Source: Holophagaceae bacterium (GTDB lineage: Bacteria; Acidobacteriota; Holophagae; Holophagales; Holophagaceae). Taken from it: 64,000 nt of DNA. Of the stretch, positions 27,232-36,702 are shown piece after piece (positions within the stretch are counted from its first letter, which is position 1; each line of letters begins with the position of its first letter). Where the stretch lies: NCBI GenBank assembly GCA_023257195.1, contig JALRCU010000012.1:112000-175999 (forward strand), given 5' to 3'. The notes under the pieces were generated by a model. The model ran no database searches. It was not told the origin of the DNA and worked only from the letters and a program-made list of their open reading frames with translations. Made by a program: the position numbers and the translations under genes.

Positions 27232-27888
27232 TTAAAGGTCAGCAGGATTGGTGATCTTTCGATTGGAGATTGGCGAACTTACAATACGGACAGGTATGCC
27301 GGCCTTTTCAGCTGCTAGAGAATCATCAGTGATCTCTGCATGATGCATCTTTGCAAACTCGAAAGCTTGAACCCAGATTGATCGTCTTGCGATTTGGGGC
27401 GTTTGTGCACGGTACAAAACCGTACGATCTTCAGTTCTAGATACCAAGAGCTCTGAATCGACTCGTTTTACAGTATCAAAGATTGGCTCAGCTAGAATCA
27501 CGACTTCTTCAGGTTGAATAACCTCAAGTGCTTTTTTAATCTCCCTCGCCGGAGGAAAAGGGCGCACGCCATCGTGGATAAGCACTGTGGGATTATCATC
27601 AGAAGGGATTCGATCTAGACAATTGGATACTGACTGAAAGCGTGTTGTACCGCCCTCAACGACTTCAAAGGTAATGGGCGGAGCCCACGACTTAACCAAG
27701 GGGATATAGTCGCGGGGAACCGCAACAATAATGGCCTCTAGCGGCGGCATTTCTGAATCCAGAAAAGCAAGAATCGTTGATTGAAGGATGGGTCTACCTC
27801 TCCAATTAATAAATTGCTTGGGAATGGGACTTCCCATGCGGACACCTTGTCCCCCCGCTGGAATAATCAAGTAATTCTTTTTGTTCAC
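27232..27888 (-). CDS. ispD: 2-C-methyl-D-erythritol 4-phosphate cytidylyltransferase IspD
   Basis: CTP-dependent third step of the MEP isoprenoid pathway. 218 aa with the CTP-binding N-terminus PAGGQGVRMGSPIPKQF (residues 11-27), HDGVRPFP near residue 105, and RAQTPQ near 145. It starts at GTG 27888. Placed between rlpA and lpxC, so isoprenoid (undecaprenyl carrier) and lipid A supply are transcribed together. Confidence 0.96.
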   Translation of the reverse strand: MNKKNYLIIPAGGQGVRMGSPIPKQFINWRGRPILQSTILAFLDSEMPPLEAIIVAVPRDYIPLVKSWAPPITFEVVEGGTTRFQSVSNCLDRIPSDDNPTVLIHDGVRPFPPAREIKKALEVIQPEEVVILAEPIFDTVKRVDSELLVSRTEDRTVLYRAQTPQIARRSIWVQAFEFAKMHHAEITDDSLAAEKAGIPVRIVSSPISNRKITNPADL

Positions 27889-27936
27889 GAAGCATACCCC
27901 AAGGTTTAAGTATGAGAGAAAAACCTACTGAATCAA

Positions 27937-28647
27937 CTATCGCTTCCTTGTGACATAGGGAATGACACCTTTGGCCCGTAGCACTCTTTTGAGATTCCCG
28001 GCTAAATACTCAGCGGATTCACGATCCTTATATAAACCTATTCTTAAGCGATAAACTACACGTCCATTGCGATCTGTAAATTCCTCAAGATATGAACCCT
28101 CATAAAACTTATCGACTATCTGCCTAAGTGGCTCAAGATCTTTTTTATTTTCTGCGGCCATCAATTGAATTGTGAAAGGATTGTTTACATCTAGAGTAGT
28201 CATTGGCTGTGGTTGCCCCTTAAGATCACTAGAGACAATCCGTACTCTTGAGGTTCCCTTGATCCTTATATCTAAAAGGGTTGCCGCCCGAAGAGACAGA
28301 TCTATAATTCGGCCATCGACGTAGGGTCCTCGATCGTTTACCCGCACAATAACCGACCGATCATTTTCTAGGTTGGTCACTTTCAATATAGTGCCAAGAG
28401 GAAGGACTTTGTGTGCGCAGGTCATTTGATCAGGGTCATAAGTTTCCCCATTGGCAGTGAGGAGTCCAGCGAAACCATCTCCATCGCCGCCGTACCAGCT
28501 AGCAATTCCCTCTTCGGTGTAAACGGACATCTTTAGCAGGCCGATTTCTTTATTTTGATATGTGGCGTTAGACCTAAAGAGACTCGAACAGCCTGTTGAG
28601 ATCATAATTGCAATAAAAATGAATAATCGCCAACTAAGTTGTTTCAC
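27937..28647 (-). CDS. rlpA: RlpA-like septal-ring lipoprotein (DPBB + SPOR)
   Basis: 236 aa. Lipobox STGC at residue 20 anchors it as a lipoprotein. The double-psi beta-barrel (about 47-130) has GIASWYGG, TANGETYD, the catalytic-type pattern CAHKVLPLGTILKVTN, and VRVNDRGPY. A C-terminal SPOR domain (about 150-236) binds denuded septal glycan. RlpA proteins are lytic transglycosylases or division-ring factors. Its start overlaps the end of the upstream SPOR protein gene by 4 bp. Confidence 0.92.
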   Translation of the reverse strand: MKQLSWRLFIFIAIMISTGCSSLFRSNATYQNKEIGLLKMSVYTEEGIASWYGGDGDGFAGLLTANGETYDPDQMTCAHKVLPLGTILKVTNLENDRSVIVRVNDRGPYVDGRIIDLSLRAATLLDIRIKGTSRVRIVSSDLKGQPQPMTTLDVNNPFTIQLMAAENKKDLEPLRQIVDKFYEGSYLEEFTDRNGRVVYRLRIGLYKDRESAEYLAGNLKRVLRAKGVIPYVTRKR

Positions 28648-29753
28648 TGAAGATCCTTAAACTTACGTACGCCCCATCCATTTGAATAAGGGCGTCGATG
28701 AAGTTCTAGTGAGTTCAGAACCTCGAGGGCTTCTGAATACGAGGCAAAATCTCCTAGGCTCACTCTGAATTTAGAAGATCCTGGGGGACTGGGGTCAAAA
28801 TAAAGTGAAAATCTTTCTCCAAAATCACTTTTGATTTGAGTTAGACTCTCTTCATTGGCTTGGATATTGATAACAATGGTCCAGTGATTCTTTTCCCTAA
28901 GGGGAACGCTTCCCTCAAGCAATTGATATGGGGCAGGTTGAATAGGTTTCTTTTTTGTGACCCAAGCCGAGAGTACACCAATGATAATGAGAAGCCCTAA
29001 GGTGAGTGAGATAGATAACGAAAAAGACCGAATGGATCTTCTCCCGTGACCCGAAGTTTGAAGAGGAGACCCTGTTGTTTCTTTGAATTGTGAGTGAGTT
29101 TCATCTTCTAGGACTTCAATGTGACCGGTGTTCTTCAAATAATCAAGGAGACCCCAAAGTACGTCCGCTTGGTTAACCTCAGAAGCTAAGACTGAATAGG
29201 GGATCCATTCATGGGAGTTCAGGATTACCTTCAGTCGTTCTATTGGGCCGACGAGAAGGTGTTTAAATTGGTGATTGATGACCCGGATCCTGATCTTGGG
29301 TGATCCGGCCCCTATGGTGGAGCGGCGCAATATAGAAGAAGTTAAGACAATTCGGTCAAGTTGGATATCGATACCCCAGTTTTCAGAAGCGTGATTAACC
29401 GCTTCAAATTTCCAAGTAATGGACTCATCCTGAATCCAATCAATAAGAAGTTGCTCAACCCATTGTTTCTGGAGTTCTAAAAGTTTTGACTTAGTCAAAA
29501 AACCTAGATTTCTTAAGGTTTGATTAAACGAATCCCTGGGAGATACTTTGCTTAATGCATAAGTTAATTGGTTAGGGGGAAGAGCATTAGCTTTTGCTAG
29601 GAACGTTTCGAAGAGCTCATTTTCACTAGATCCCTTGAGAGAAATGATCTGACCCTGTTCAACAAATATCAGGCGCGATGGAGAAGGAGAAGAGAACCAA
29701 ATCCCATGTCGATATTTCGGATCTTTATGAATCAGGGGCTCAAAAAATCTCAT
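28644..29753 (-). CDS. PATAN-like (DUF4388-like) protein with a TM helix and C-terminal SPOR-like domain
   Basis: 369 aa. The N-terminus (about 15-140) looks like the DUF4388/PATAN module: IWFSSPSPSRLIFVEQGQII, then a KLLELQKQWVEQLLIDWIQ helix and SITWKFEAV. A second winged-helix-like part follows (to about 220). One TM helix lies at about 243-264, and the periplasmic C-terminus (about 290-369) resembles a SPOR/sporulation-related repeat. The layout suggests a bridge between a cytoplasmic signalling or polarity module and the septal wall. Translationally coupled to rlpA, which also has SPOR. Domain names are my reading, not a search result. Confidence 0.7.
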   Translation of the reverse strand: MRFFEPLIHKDPKYRHGIWFSSPSPSRLIFVEQGQIISLKGSSENELFETFLAKANALPPNQLTYALSKVSPRDSFNQTLRNLGFLTKSKLLELQKQWVEQLLIDWIQDESITWKFEAVNHASENWGIDIQLDRIVLTSSILRRSTIGAGSPKIRIRVINHQFKHLLVGPIERLKVILNSHEWIPYSVLASEVNQADVLWGLLDYLKNTGHIEVLEDETHSQFKETTGSPLQTSGHGRRSIRSFSLSISLTLGLLIIIGVLSAWVTKKKPIQPAPYQLLEGSVPLREKNHWTIVINIQANEESLTQIKSDFGERFSLYFDPSPPGSSKFRVSLGDFASYSEALEVLNSLELHRRPYSNGWGVRKFKDLQ

Positions 29754-29756
29754 TCT

Positions 29757-30941
29757 TTATTTAATTATCCATTTCTCAATTTTTAATTTACCCACTCGAA
29801 CAAGATAGTGGTCACCAACGTGCAGTTTAACTTTAATCCTGGGGTCAGAAATCTTCGTCTCATTGAGGCTGACAGCCCCCTGTTCTATCAGTCTTTCTGC
29901 AGATTTCTTGGAGTCCACTAGTCCTCGGTCTAGCAATAAGCGAACCAAGGGTTTCTCTTCAAGAGAGGGAGGCAGGGGATATTCAGGAACCTCATCGGTT
30001 AATTTGTTTGAAAAGCGCTTGATCCATCGTTCCTGTGCTGCATCAGCTTCTGCTTGAGGATGAAAGAAAGTAACAATGGTGCGAGCTAAATCTTTCTTCA
30101 CATCCATGGGATGAGTCTTTTTTAAGGCCTCTATCTCTCCAATGGATTTAGCCGTTAGAAGAGGCAACCATGCCCACATGGTCGAGTCACTGATGCTCAT
30201 GGTTTTGGCAAACTGTGAATCTGCATCTTCAGAGAAACCAATAGCGTTTCCTAATGATTTCGACATCTTTTCAATTCCATCAAGCCCCACGAGAAGCGGC
30301 AGGGTAAGAACAACCTGAGGGGATTGACCTAGAGCCTCTTGAAGGTCTCTTCCTCGCATCAGATTAAAAAGTTGATCGGTTCCTCCGATTTCAACATCCG
30401 ATTGGAGAATAACCGAATCGTAAGCCTGAACAATGGGGTACAGAATTTCGTGAAGAGACAGGGGAGACCCTTGCTCGAGTCGACTCTGGAAATCCTTACG
30501 CTCAAGAAGTTGAGCTACCGTGAAACGTGAAGCTAATTTGATCCAATCTGAACTTGAAAGTGACTTCATCCATTCTTGGTTGAATCGAATCTTTGTTTTC
30601 GCTGGATTGAGAATTTTAAAGACTTGGGCCTTATAGGTTTCTGCGTTGGCAGTAATTTGCTCAGTTGAAAGAGGAGGGCGTGTCGTGCTCTTGCCGGTTG
30701 GATCACCGATAGACGCCGTGAAGTCTCCGACAAGAAATGTTACTTCATGACCTAGATCCTGGAATGTCTTTAGCTTTTGTAGTTGCACTAAATGACCTAA
30801 GTGGAGATCGGGGGATGTAGGATCAAAGCCGGCTTTGATTTTAAGGGGCTTACGATTTTCTAATTTCACTTTAAGTTCACGTTCGGTATTACAGGTCACA
30901 ACCCCATTTAATAAAAGACTGATTTGGTCAGAAGTATTCAT
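29757..30941 (-). CDS. tyrS: Tyrosyl-tRNA synthetase
   Basis: Class Ic aminoacyl-tRNA synthetase of 394 aa. The class I signature HLGH is at residues 47-50 (after GFDPTSPDL), and KMSKS is near residue 225. The C-terminal S4 RNA-binding domain (from about residue 330) reads [20 protein letters not shown] with VSLNE. It is the longer TyrZ/group-II type without the GIDPT...LHIGN insertion style of E. coli. Only 3 bp separate it from the SPOR gene downstream. Confidence 0.97.
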   Translation of the reverse strand: MNTSDQISLLLNGVVTCNTERELKVKLENRKPLKIKAGFDPTSPDLHLGHLVQLQKLKTFQDLGHEVTFLVGDFTASIGDPTGKSTTRPPLSTEQITANAETYKAQVFKILNPAKTKIRFNQEWMKSLSSSDWIKLASRFTVAQLLERKDFQSRLEQGSPLSLHEILYPIVQAYDSVILQSDVEIGGTDQLFNLMRGRDLQEALGQSPQVVLTLPLLVGLDGIEKMSKSLGNAIGFSEDADSQFAKTMSISDSTMWAWLPLLTAKSIGEIEALKKTHPMDVKKDLARTIVTFFHPQAEADAAQERWIKRFSNKLTDEVPEYPLPPSLEEKPLVRLLLDRGLVDSKKSAERLIEQGAVSLNETKISDPRIKVKLHVGDHYLVRVGKLKIEKWIIK

Positions 30942-30983
30942 GCCCCTATCTTACCTTTAGGTGGTTCGACTAACCCAGACAAT

Positions 30984-32312
30984 TTAAAGAATGTTACTGG
31001 CGATTTCCGCTAGTTCACTTCTCTCACCTTTAACGAGAGTGACGTGACCGGCAATAGATAGATCTCGAAATCGTTCGGCCAAATACGTTAGGCCATTACT
31101 TGAGGCATCCACATATGGATTATCAATCTGATTGGGGTCCCCCGTGAAAATTACTTTTGTTCCATCTCCCGCCCTCGTGAGAATCGTTTTTACTTCATGG
31201 GGGGTAAGGTTTTGAGACTCATCAACAATCATGTATTGGTTTGGTATACTGCGGCCTCGAATATAAGTCAGAGGTTCAATATTCATATACCCCGACTCTT
31301 CAAGCTGAGAAGCCGTCATGGTGGTTCGACGTCTCTGATCGACGTTTGCAGCAGATATGAATTCGAGATTATCGTAGATCGGCTGCATAAATGGTTTCAC
31401 CTTATCCCCAATGTCCCCTGGCAAGAATCCGATGTCGCGACCCATAGGAACAATGGGTCTCGAAACGAGTAATTTATTATATTTCTCGTCATCGACAACC
31501 TGCTGAAGTCCTGCGGCAATTGCTAGTAGAGTTTTGCCGGTTCCTGCTTTTCCAATGAGGGTGATAACTTGAATGGTCGGATCAAGTAGTAATTCCATGG
31601 CAAATTGCTGCTCACGGTTTCGAGGCTTAATTCCCCAGGGGGGTGTTTCTAATCTCTTAAGGGGTTTTAGCAGACCCTCAGACCCGGTTACCCGAGCTAG
31701 AGCCATATGATTAGGATTGGCTTCATTAACTAGAGTGACAAACTCATTGGGGTAAAGGGGAGTGGGCAAATGGAGAGTTAATCCTCGCTCATAAAGTTCA
31801 TCAATTTGCTGACTTGTTACTGAATGAATCGAAGAACCGGTGAAGAAATCATCGATCTCCACCCGATCGGTGGTGTAATCCTCGGCGGCCATACCCAAAG
31901 CGTCAGCTTTAATTCTTAAATTAGTATCTTTGGAAACAAGAATAGTTTTTTCTTTACGAGTCCTGAGTAAATGAAGAGCGCATGCAAGGATTTGATTATC
32001 TGCTTTATGTTTATCGGTACTCAAAATTCCAATTTCTAAATCATGAATCTCAATGTCAACTTTAAGAGATCCTCCGCTATCAAGCGTTACTCCTTGATTT
32101 AGTGACCCCCTTTGTCGCATTTGATCGAGAAGCCTTGAAACGGTCCGTGCATTTCTACCTATCTCAGATTGATCCTTTTTAAAATTATCTACTTCCTCGA
32201 TAACAACAATTGGAAGGACCACCTCATGCTCTTGAAAATTCATGATGGAACTGGGGTCATGGAGTAGCACATTGGTATCTAGGACGAAAACTTTCTTACT
32301 GCTTGGTACCAA
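30984..32312 (-). CDS. PIN-PhoH protein (PhoH2-type toxin-like ATPase/RNase)
   Basis: 442 aa. N-terminal PIN nuclease domain with VFVLDTNVLLHDP (acidic D12) and further acids near residue 95-105 (STDKHKADNQ); C-terminal PhoH ATPase with Walker A GKAGTGKT at 254-261 and the Walker B-like MIVDESQNL near 375. Family members (PhoH2/YlaK) couple RNA helicase and RNase activities. Despite the name it is not part of the Pho operon at the right end. First gene of the minus-strand run to lpxC, 42 bp before tyrS. Confidence 0.95.
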   Translation of the reverse strand: MVPSSKKVFVLDTNVLLHDPSSIMNFQEHEVVLPIVVIEEVDNFKKDQSEIGRNARTVSRLLDQMRQRGSLNQGVTLDSGGSLKVDIEIHDLEIGILSTDKHKADNQILACALHLLRTRKEKTILVSKDTNLRIKADALGMAAEDYTTDRVEIDDFFTGSSIHSVTSQQIDELYERGLTLHLPTPLYPNEFVTLVNEANPNHMALARVTGSEGLLKPLKRLETPPWGIKPRNREQQFAMELLLDPTIQVITLIGKAGTGKTLLAIAAGLQQVVDDEKYNKLLVSRPIVPMGRDIGFLPGDIGDKVKPFMQPIYDNLEFISAANVDQRRRTTMTASQLEESGYMNIEPLTYIRGRSIPNQYMIVDESQNLTPHEVKTILTRAGDGTKVIFTGDPNQIDNPYVDASSNGLTYLAERFRDLSIAGHVTLVKGERSELAEIASNIL

Positions 32313-32459
32313 CGGGACACTCCTGACTCAACCCTTGAATTCTAGCGAATTTTGAGTTTATTTTTATGACTTTTGTCGGACCTTTGCTAGATTGGGGTAA
32401 CTTTCAAAAAAATTATCATAGCATTCAACCCCTAAGATCCTCATTCAGCGGAGACTTCA

Positions 32460-34598
32460 ATGATGAAACTGAAACTAAACCTGCTTCTGTTGGCTGCGAC
32501 CTCAATGCTCTTAGGTCAATCTCTTCCTCCTTACCCAAAGGCTACGAGGTCATCTTTTGTCGAAACGTATTTTGATAAAACAGTACCCGATCCCTACCGT
32601 TGGATGGAAGACACGCAGTCCGCTGAGTTAAAAACCTGGATTGAGGAACAGAATAAGCTTTCGAACCTTTATTTCTCCTCAATACCTCAACGCGCAGCGA
32701 TTAAAAATCGTCTATTAGCTCTTTCTAATTATGAAAAATATTCTTTACCTAGCCGTATTCGCAATAAATATTTTTATTCCTATAATTCAGGCCTTCAGCC
32801 CCACGCTGTTTGGTATGTAGCTAAGTCAATAAAAGATCAGGGTACCGTCCTCTTGGATCCTAATACATTTAGTAGTGACGGTACTATTTCGCTGGGTGGG
32901 ATGAGCATCTCTAAAAATGCTCAGTACTTGGCCTACGCTACTTCAGACGGGGGTTCAGATTGGCGCACCTGGTATGTTCGGGATATTGAAACCAAAAAAG
33001 ACCTCGCGGATAAAATTGAATGGTCCAAATTTAGTGGGGCTACATGGTCACCTCGGAACGACGGCTTCTTTTATGGTCGGTATGAGAAACCGTCAGCTGA
33101 TCTTGCTCTTAAAGCTGTAAATCAGAATCAAAAAATATATTTCCACCGGTTAAATACACCTCAGTCAGAAGATTTATTAATCTACGAGAGACCCGATCAT
33201 CCCGAATGGGGTTTTTCAACAAGCGTTACGGATGACGGTAGATACCTCATTATTTATCAATCCGAGGGGACCCAACGCAAGAATAGAGTTTTCATTAAAG
33301 ACTTATCAAAAGCCAACGCAGAAGTCACCCCCTTTCTGGATACATTCGATGCGTCCTACAGCATCGTTGGTAACAATAAAGAGACCTTCTTTGTGCTTAC
33401 AAGTAATTCTGCTCCCCGCAATCGCCTTGTTGCAATTTCTCTGGCTAAACCCCACCCCTCTCATTGGAAAACCCTCATCAGCGAGAATCCTAATGGTTCC
33501 ATCCTCCAGGATGTATCTTTTGTCCATCAGCAGTTTGTGGCCCAAATCATGACGGACGCTCAAACCTCGTTAATCATTTATGATTCTCAAGGAAAACTTC
33601 AATCAAAGATTACGATGCCCTCAATAGGATCCGTTTCTGCGATGTCGGGAGATCCCTCTGATTCAGAAGGATTTTATACTTTTTCCTCTTTCAATCGACC
33701 TGCGACTGCCTACCGTTATGATTTTAAGACCCAAGTATCTACCCCCTTTAGAACCCCTAAAATCTCCTTTAGTCCCGATGATTTTGTAACTAAGCAGGTA
33801 TTTGTTCCGTCAAAGGATGGGACCAGAGTCCCCATATTTATATCTCACAAAAAAGGATTAAAGATATCTTCTGAGACTCCCTTGCTTCTGTATGGGTATG
33901 GTGGCTTCAATATAAGCAGTACTCCTTCCTTTTCGGTTCCTAATCTAGTTTGGATGGAAATGGGAGGAATCTATGTGCTTGCCTGCATCAGGGGTGGCGG
34001 CGAATATGGTCAATCCTGGCACGATCAAGGCAAATTAATTAATAAACAGAACGTCTTCGATGATTTCATTGCTACTGCTGAGTTTCTGATTAGGGAGAAC
34101 TATACTTCTTCTCCTAAGTTGGCGATTCGGGGAGGAAGTAATGGTGGTTTATTGGTTGGTGCTTCGATGACGCAACGCCCGGATCTTTTTGGTGCATGTA
34201 TCCCCCAAGTTGGAGTTATGGATATGCTTCGTTACCATAAATTTACAATTGGTTGGGCTTGGAAGAGTGACTATATGTCTAGCGAAACAGCTGAGGGTTT
34301 TGAAAATTTGATGTCCTACTCTCCCCTTCACAAAATTAAAGACGGCGTTAAATATCCTCCCACATTAATCACAACAGCCGAGCGTGATGACCGAGTATTT
34401 CCAGCACATAGTTATAAATTTGGCGCTCAACTTCAATACAGCCAAGCCTCAGAGAACCCAGTTCTGATGCGAATTGAAACGCGCGCGGGCCATGGCGCCG
34501 GCAAATCGATGGATATGGCTATGGGTGAATATGCTGATATGTGGGGCTTTCTTTTAAAGAGTCTCCGCATGGAACTCGCGAAAGACTTCCCTCGATGA
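32460..34598 (+). CDS. Secreted prolyl oligopeptidase (S9 family)
   Basis: 712 aa. N-terminal signal peptide (about 1-20, hydrophobic LLLLAATSMLLGQS) followed by PYPKATRS. Beta-propeller through about residue 430, then the alpha/beta-hydrolase domain: GGSNGGLL with the catalytic Ser, a downstream Asp in TTAERDDRVFP, and His in RAGHGAG. The family cleaves peptides under about 30 residues after proline. GGAG lies 6 nt before ATG 32460. A second, OpdB-like paralogue is at 55697. Confidence 0.94.
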   Translation: MMKLKLNLLLLAATSMLLGQSLPPYPKATRSSFVETYFDKTVPDPYRWMEDTQSAELKTWIEEQNKLSNLYFSSIPQRAAIKNRLLALSNYEKYSLPSRIRNKYFYSYNSGLQPHAVWYVAKSIKDQGTVLLDPNTFSSDGTISLGGMSISKNAQYLAYATSDGGSDWRTWYVRDIETKKDLADKIEWSKFSGATWSPRNDGFFYGRYEKPSADLALKAVNQNQKIYFHRLNTPQSEDLLIYERPDHPEWGFSTSVTDDGRYLIIYQSEGTQRKNRVFIKDLSKANAEVTPFLDTFDASYSIVGNNKETFFVLTSNSAPRNRLVAISLAKPHPSHWKTLISENPNGSILQDVSFVHQQFVAQIMTDAQTSLIIYDSQGKLQSKITMPSIGSVSAMSGDPSDSEGFYTFSSFNRPATAYRYDFKTQVSTPFRTPKISFSPDDFVTKQVFVPSKDGTRVPIFISHKKGLKISSETPLLLYGYGGFNISSTPSFSVPNLVWMEMGGIYVLACIRGGGEYGQSWHDQGKLINKQNVFDDFIATAEFLIRENYTSSPKLAIRGGSNGGLLVGASMTQRPDLFGACIPQVGVMDMLRYHKFTIGWAWKSDYMSSETAEGFENLMSYSPLHKIKDGVKYPPTLITTAERDDRVFPAHSYKFGAQLQYSQASENPVLMRIETRAGHGAGKSMDMAMGEYADMWGFLLKSLRMELAKDFPR

Positions 34599-34607
34599 AA
34601 TAATAAG

Positions 34608-34683
34608 TGGAGCCACCTGCCGGAATTGAACCGGCGACCTTCGGGTTACGAATCCGATGCTCTACCAACTGAGCTAAGGTGGC
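34608..34683 (-). tRNA. tRNA-Thr(CGT)
   Basis: Full cloverleaf on the minus strand, 76 nt with encoded CCA. Acceptor GCCACCT pairs AGGTGGC, the discriminator is U, the D stem is GCTC/GAGC, and the T arm is GCCGG-TTCAATT-CCGGC. The anticodon loop TTCGTAA gives CGT (plus-strand 34648-34650) for ACG codons. In the anticodon stem, TCGGA faces CCCGA, leaving A31 opposite C39 unpaired. It lies between two plus-strand genes. Confidence 0.95.
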
Positions 34684-34766
34684 TTTAGGGAATAAATAAT
34701 TATTCCATACTATGCTTCAAGGTACTAATTTGTCTCCGTCCTTCTTGGTGAAAGCTGTAACAACGT

Positions 34767-36092
34767 ATGAATGCAACGCTCATTAAACAGTCTAAGGATG
34801 CGTTTATTACGTGGGAGTTCTCATCGCGTTTAGTTCGAAAAAAACTTCTTGAAGATTGGTCGAGGGAGTTGGTTCGAGAAAGCAGTGATCTCTCCCAATT
34901 AATCACGGATGAAGTAAGTAAACCCATCACACTGGCAAGGGCTGAAGTCCAGAGATCGATTTTGTTAATCGAAAGCACCCTTGAAGCTTATGCCGGATTC
35001 AACGCTGAGGACGTAGTCGTAGATCTGTTGCCCGGAGGAAGCGAAGCCCGGGGAAGCTTGAAATTTTTTCCGTTAGGTCCGGTTCTGTTAATTACCCCCT
35101 TCAATTTCCCCGTCAATTTAGCAGTCCATAAATTAGCTCCTGCGCTTGCTGCAGGTAATTCAGTTCTTTGGAAGCCATGTCCCCAGGCCCCCCGAACTTC
35201 CCAACTTCTTCTGAGCACGCTGCACCGAGCGCTTCTTAAATCTCATCTGAGTACAGACCTCGTTCAAGTTCTCTCATCAGACCCTGAGGAGGTTGAATCT
35301 CTAGCACTCCACCCCGAAATTAAAGCCGTTAGTTTCACTGGGTCTGAGCGTGTAGGCCAGCATCTTCAAAAAATCTTATGGAATAAGAAGATCACCCTTG
35401 AACTTGGGGGTAACGCCGCCGTGGTCCTCGATCAGGACATTGATCTCCGGGCCGTAGCTATGCAACTTGCTATTTCTGCCAATTCTTATGCTGGCCAAAG
35501 TTGTTGTAGTGCCCAACGCATTTATATTCATGAAAAAATATATAATGATTTTTCCAAGATATTTCTTGAGGAAATAACTAAATTACCCGTCGGTGATCCC
35601 AATCTTCCCGAAACCGTCATTGGACCTGTCATCGATGAAGATAGCGCGAAACGAATTGAGGCATGGATATCTGGAGCTGTCCGAACTGGCGCCAAGTGCC
35701 TCCTGGGAGGACCAAGAGTTGGATCCTTCATCCCTCCCCATGTTTTAGTTGATGTTCCACCTTCTTCTGAAATTTGTTCGGAAGAAGTGTTTGGGCCTGT
35801 AGTTTTACTTCAGTCAGTTTCTAGTTTTGAAGAGGGCCTTCGTCAGGCAAAAACAACTCGCTATGGACTCAGATCGTCAGCCTACACCAACGCAGTGTCA
35901 GGCCTCTTTTTGGCTGAAAAGATCCTACAGGCCGGGGGAGTCATGATTAACCTACCTCCTACCTACAGAGTCGACAGCGCCCCCTTCGGTGGGGTTGGGG
36001 CCTCCGGGGTAGGGATCGAGGGTCCCCGCTGGGCTCTTGAGTTTTTTTCCGAGAAGAGATTGATAGCCTTCGCCCCTCCGCCCAAATCGTAA
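34767..36092 (+). CDS. NAD(P)-dependent aldehyde dehydrogenase
   Basis: ALDH superfamily of 441 aa, a little short because the N-terminus is trimmed. Seen: NFPVNLAVHKLAPALAAGNS with the cofactor Lys in VLWKPCPQAP; SFTGSERVG; the general base Glu in ELGGNAA (E212); catalytic Cys246 in YAGQSCCSAQR; and EEVFGPVV. The family and likely physiological role are NAD(P)-linked oxidation of an aldehyde to an acid; the substrate is unknown. A phosphotransacetylase-like gene two genes on hints at acyl metabolism. Confidence 0.93.
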   Translation: MNATLIKQSKDAFITWEFSSRLVRKKLLEDWSRELVRESSDLSQLITDEVSKPITLARAEVQRSILLIESTLEAYAGFNAEDVVVDLLPGGSEARGSLKFFPLGPVLLITPFNFPVNLAVHKLAPALAAGNSVLWKPCPQAPRTSQLLLSTLHRALLKSHLSTDLVQVLSSDPEEVESLALHPEIKAVSFTGSERVGQHLQKILWNKKITLELGGNAAVVLDQDIDLRAVAMQLAISANSYAGQSCCSAQRIYIHEKIYNDFSKIFLEEITKLPVGDPNLPETVIGPVIDEDSAKRIEAWISGAVRTGAKCLLGGPRVGSFIPPHVLVDVPPSSEICSEEVFGPVVLLQSVSSFEEGLRQAKTTRYGLRSSAYTNAVSGLFLAEKILQAGGVMINLPPTYRVDSAPFGGVGASGVGIEGPRWALEFFSEKRLIAFAPPPKS

Positions 36093-36101
36093 ACTAGAGA
36101 G

Positions 36102-36698
36102 ATGACCAAACGACTCTTAAAACTTTTTTTAATTTGGGCCACCCTCAAGTCCCTCACTTGGGCCTTTTATTTTTATGGCCCTTTTTTCTTTAATCAATAT
36201 TCCGAGTTTACTGGAGCCCTTTTTAGTTCTCACGCCAAACTATTACTACAAAGAGACTTAGCATATCCTCGAGATCTTTTTATTTCGATTGATGAGGGTG
36301 CCCTAAGCGATCACCAGAAAGCGCACCTAACTAAGGTTCCTCGGCAAATAGGAACCGGCAAAGAAGCATTATATCGAATAGGTAATTTAGATCTATTGAT
36401 CTTGGACAAACCCACACCCGAGCGAAGTTACAATGGTAAAGTCATGTGCCAAGTATTTTTTTCTTATCGGTTCAATGAAAATTCAGATTTTATTCAAATG
36501 AAAGAGCTAGGAATCCTAGAGGAATCTCCGGCCATTCTTAAGTACATCCCCCAATTTAATCAGGTAACGCTCGAGAAGGGTTGGCTTAATTGGCAAGTCC
36601 AAGATAAAGAGAACCTACTCTTATCGGTTCCCGGAAATCCCAATAGCTATTCCTTTAAGAAGCTTGTCCTTTTTCTATCCCCTTTGACTCCTTGGTGA
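36102..36698 (+). CDS. Hypothetical protein with N-terminal hydrophobic anchor
   Basis: 198 aa, not recognised. The first 25 or so residues (LLKLFLIWATLKSLTWAFYF) form a TM or signal-anchor, followed by a soluble, probably extracytoplasmic region rich in Leu, Lys and aromatic residues. No catalytic or cysteine motif (one Cys). It sits 9 bp after the aldehyde dehydrogenase and 4 bp before the Pta-like gene, so it is in the operon. Confidence 0.65.
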   Translation: MTKRLLKLFLIWATLKSLTWAFYFYGPFFFNQYSEFTGALFSSHAKLLLQRDLAYPRDLFISIDEGALSDHQKAHLTKVPRQIGTGKEALYRIGNLDLLILDKPTPERSYNGKVMCQVFFSYRFNENSDFIQMKELGILEESPAILKYIPQFNQVTLEKGWLNWQVQDKENLLLSVPGNPNSYSFKKLVLFLSPLTPW

Positions 36699-36702
36699 GG
36701 GC

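Noticed and set aside
30984..32312. PhoH as part of the phosphate regulon
   Set aside because: The PIN-PhoH family name is historical; the gene is 25 kb from pst/phoB and no Pho box was identified.
34700..34978. Minus-strand 92-aa frame near the tRNA
   Set aside because: Lies over the start of the aldehyde dehydrogenase, which has clear family motifs, and has no supporting SD.
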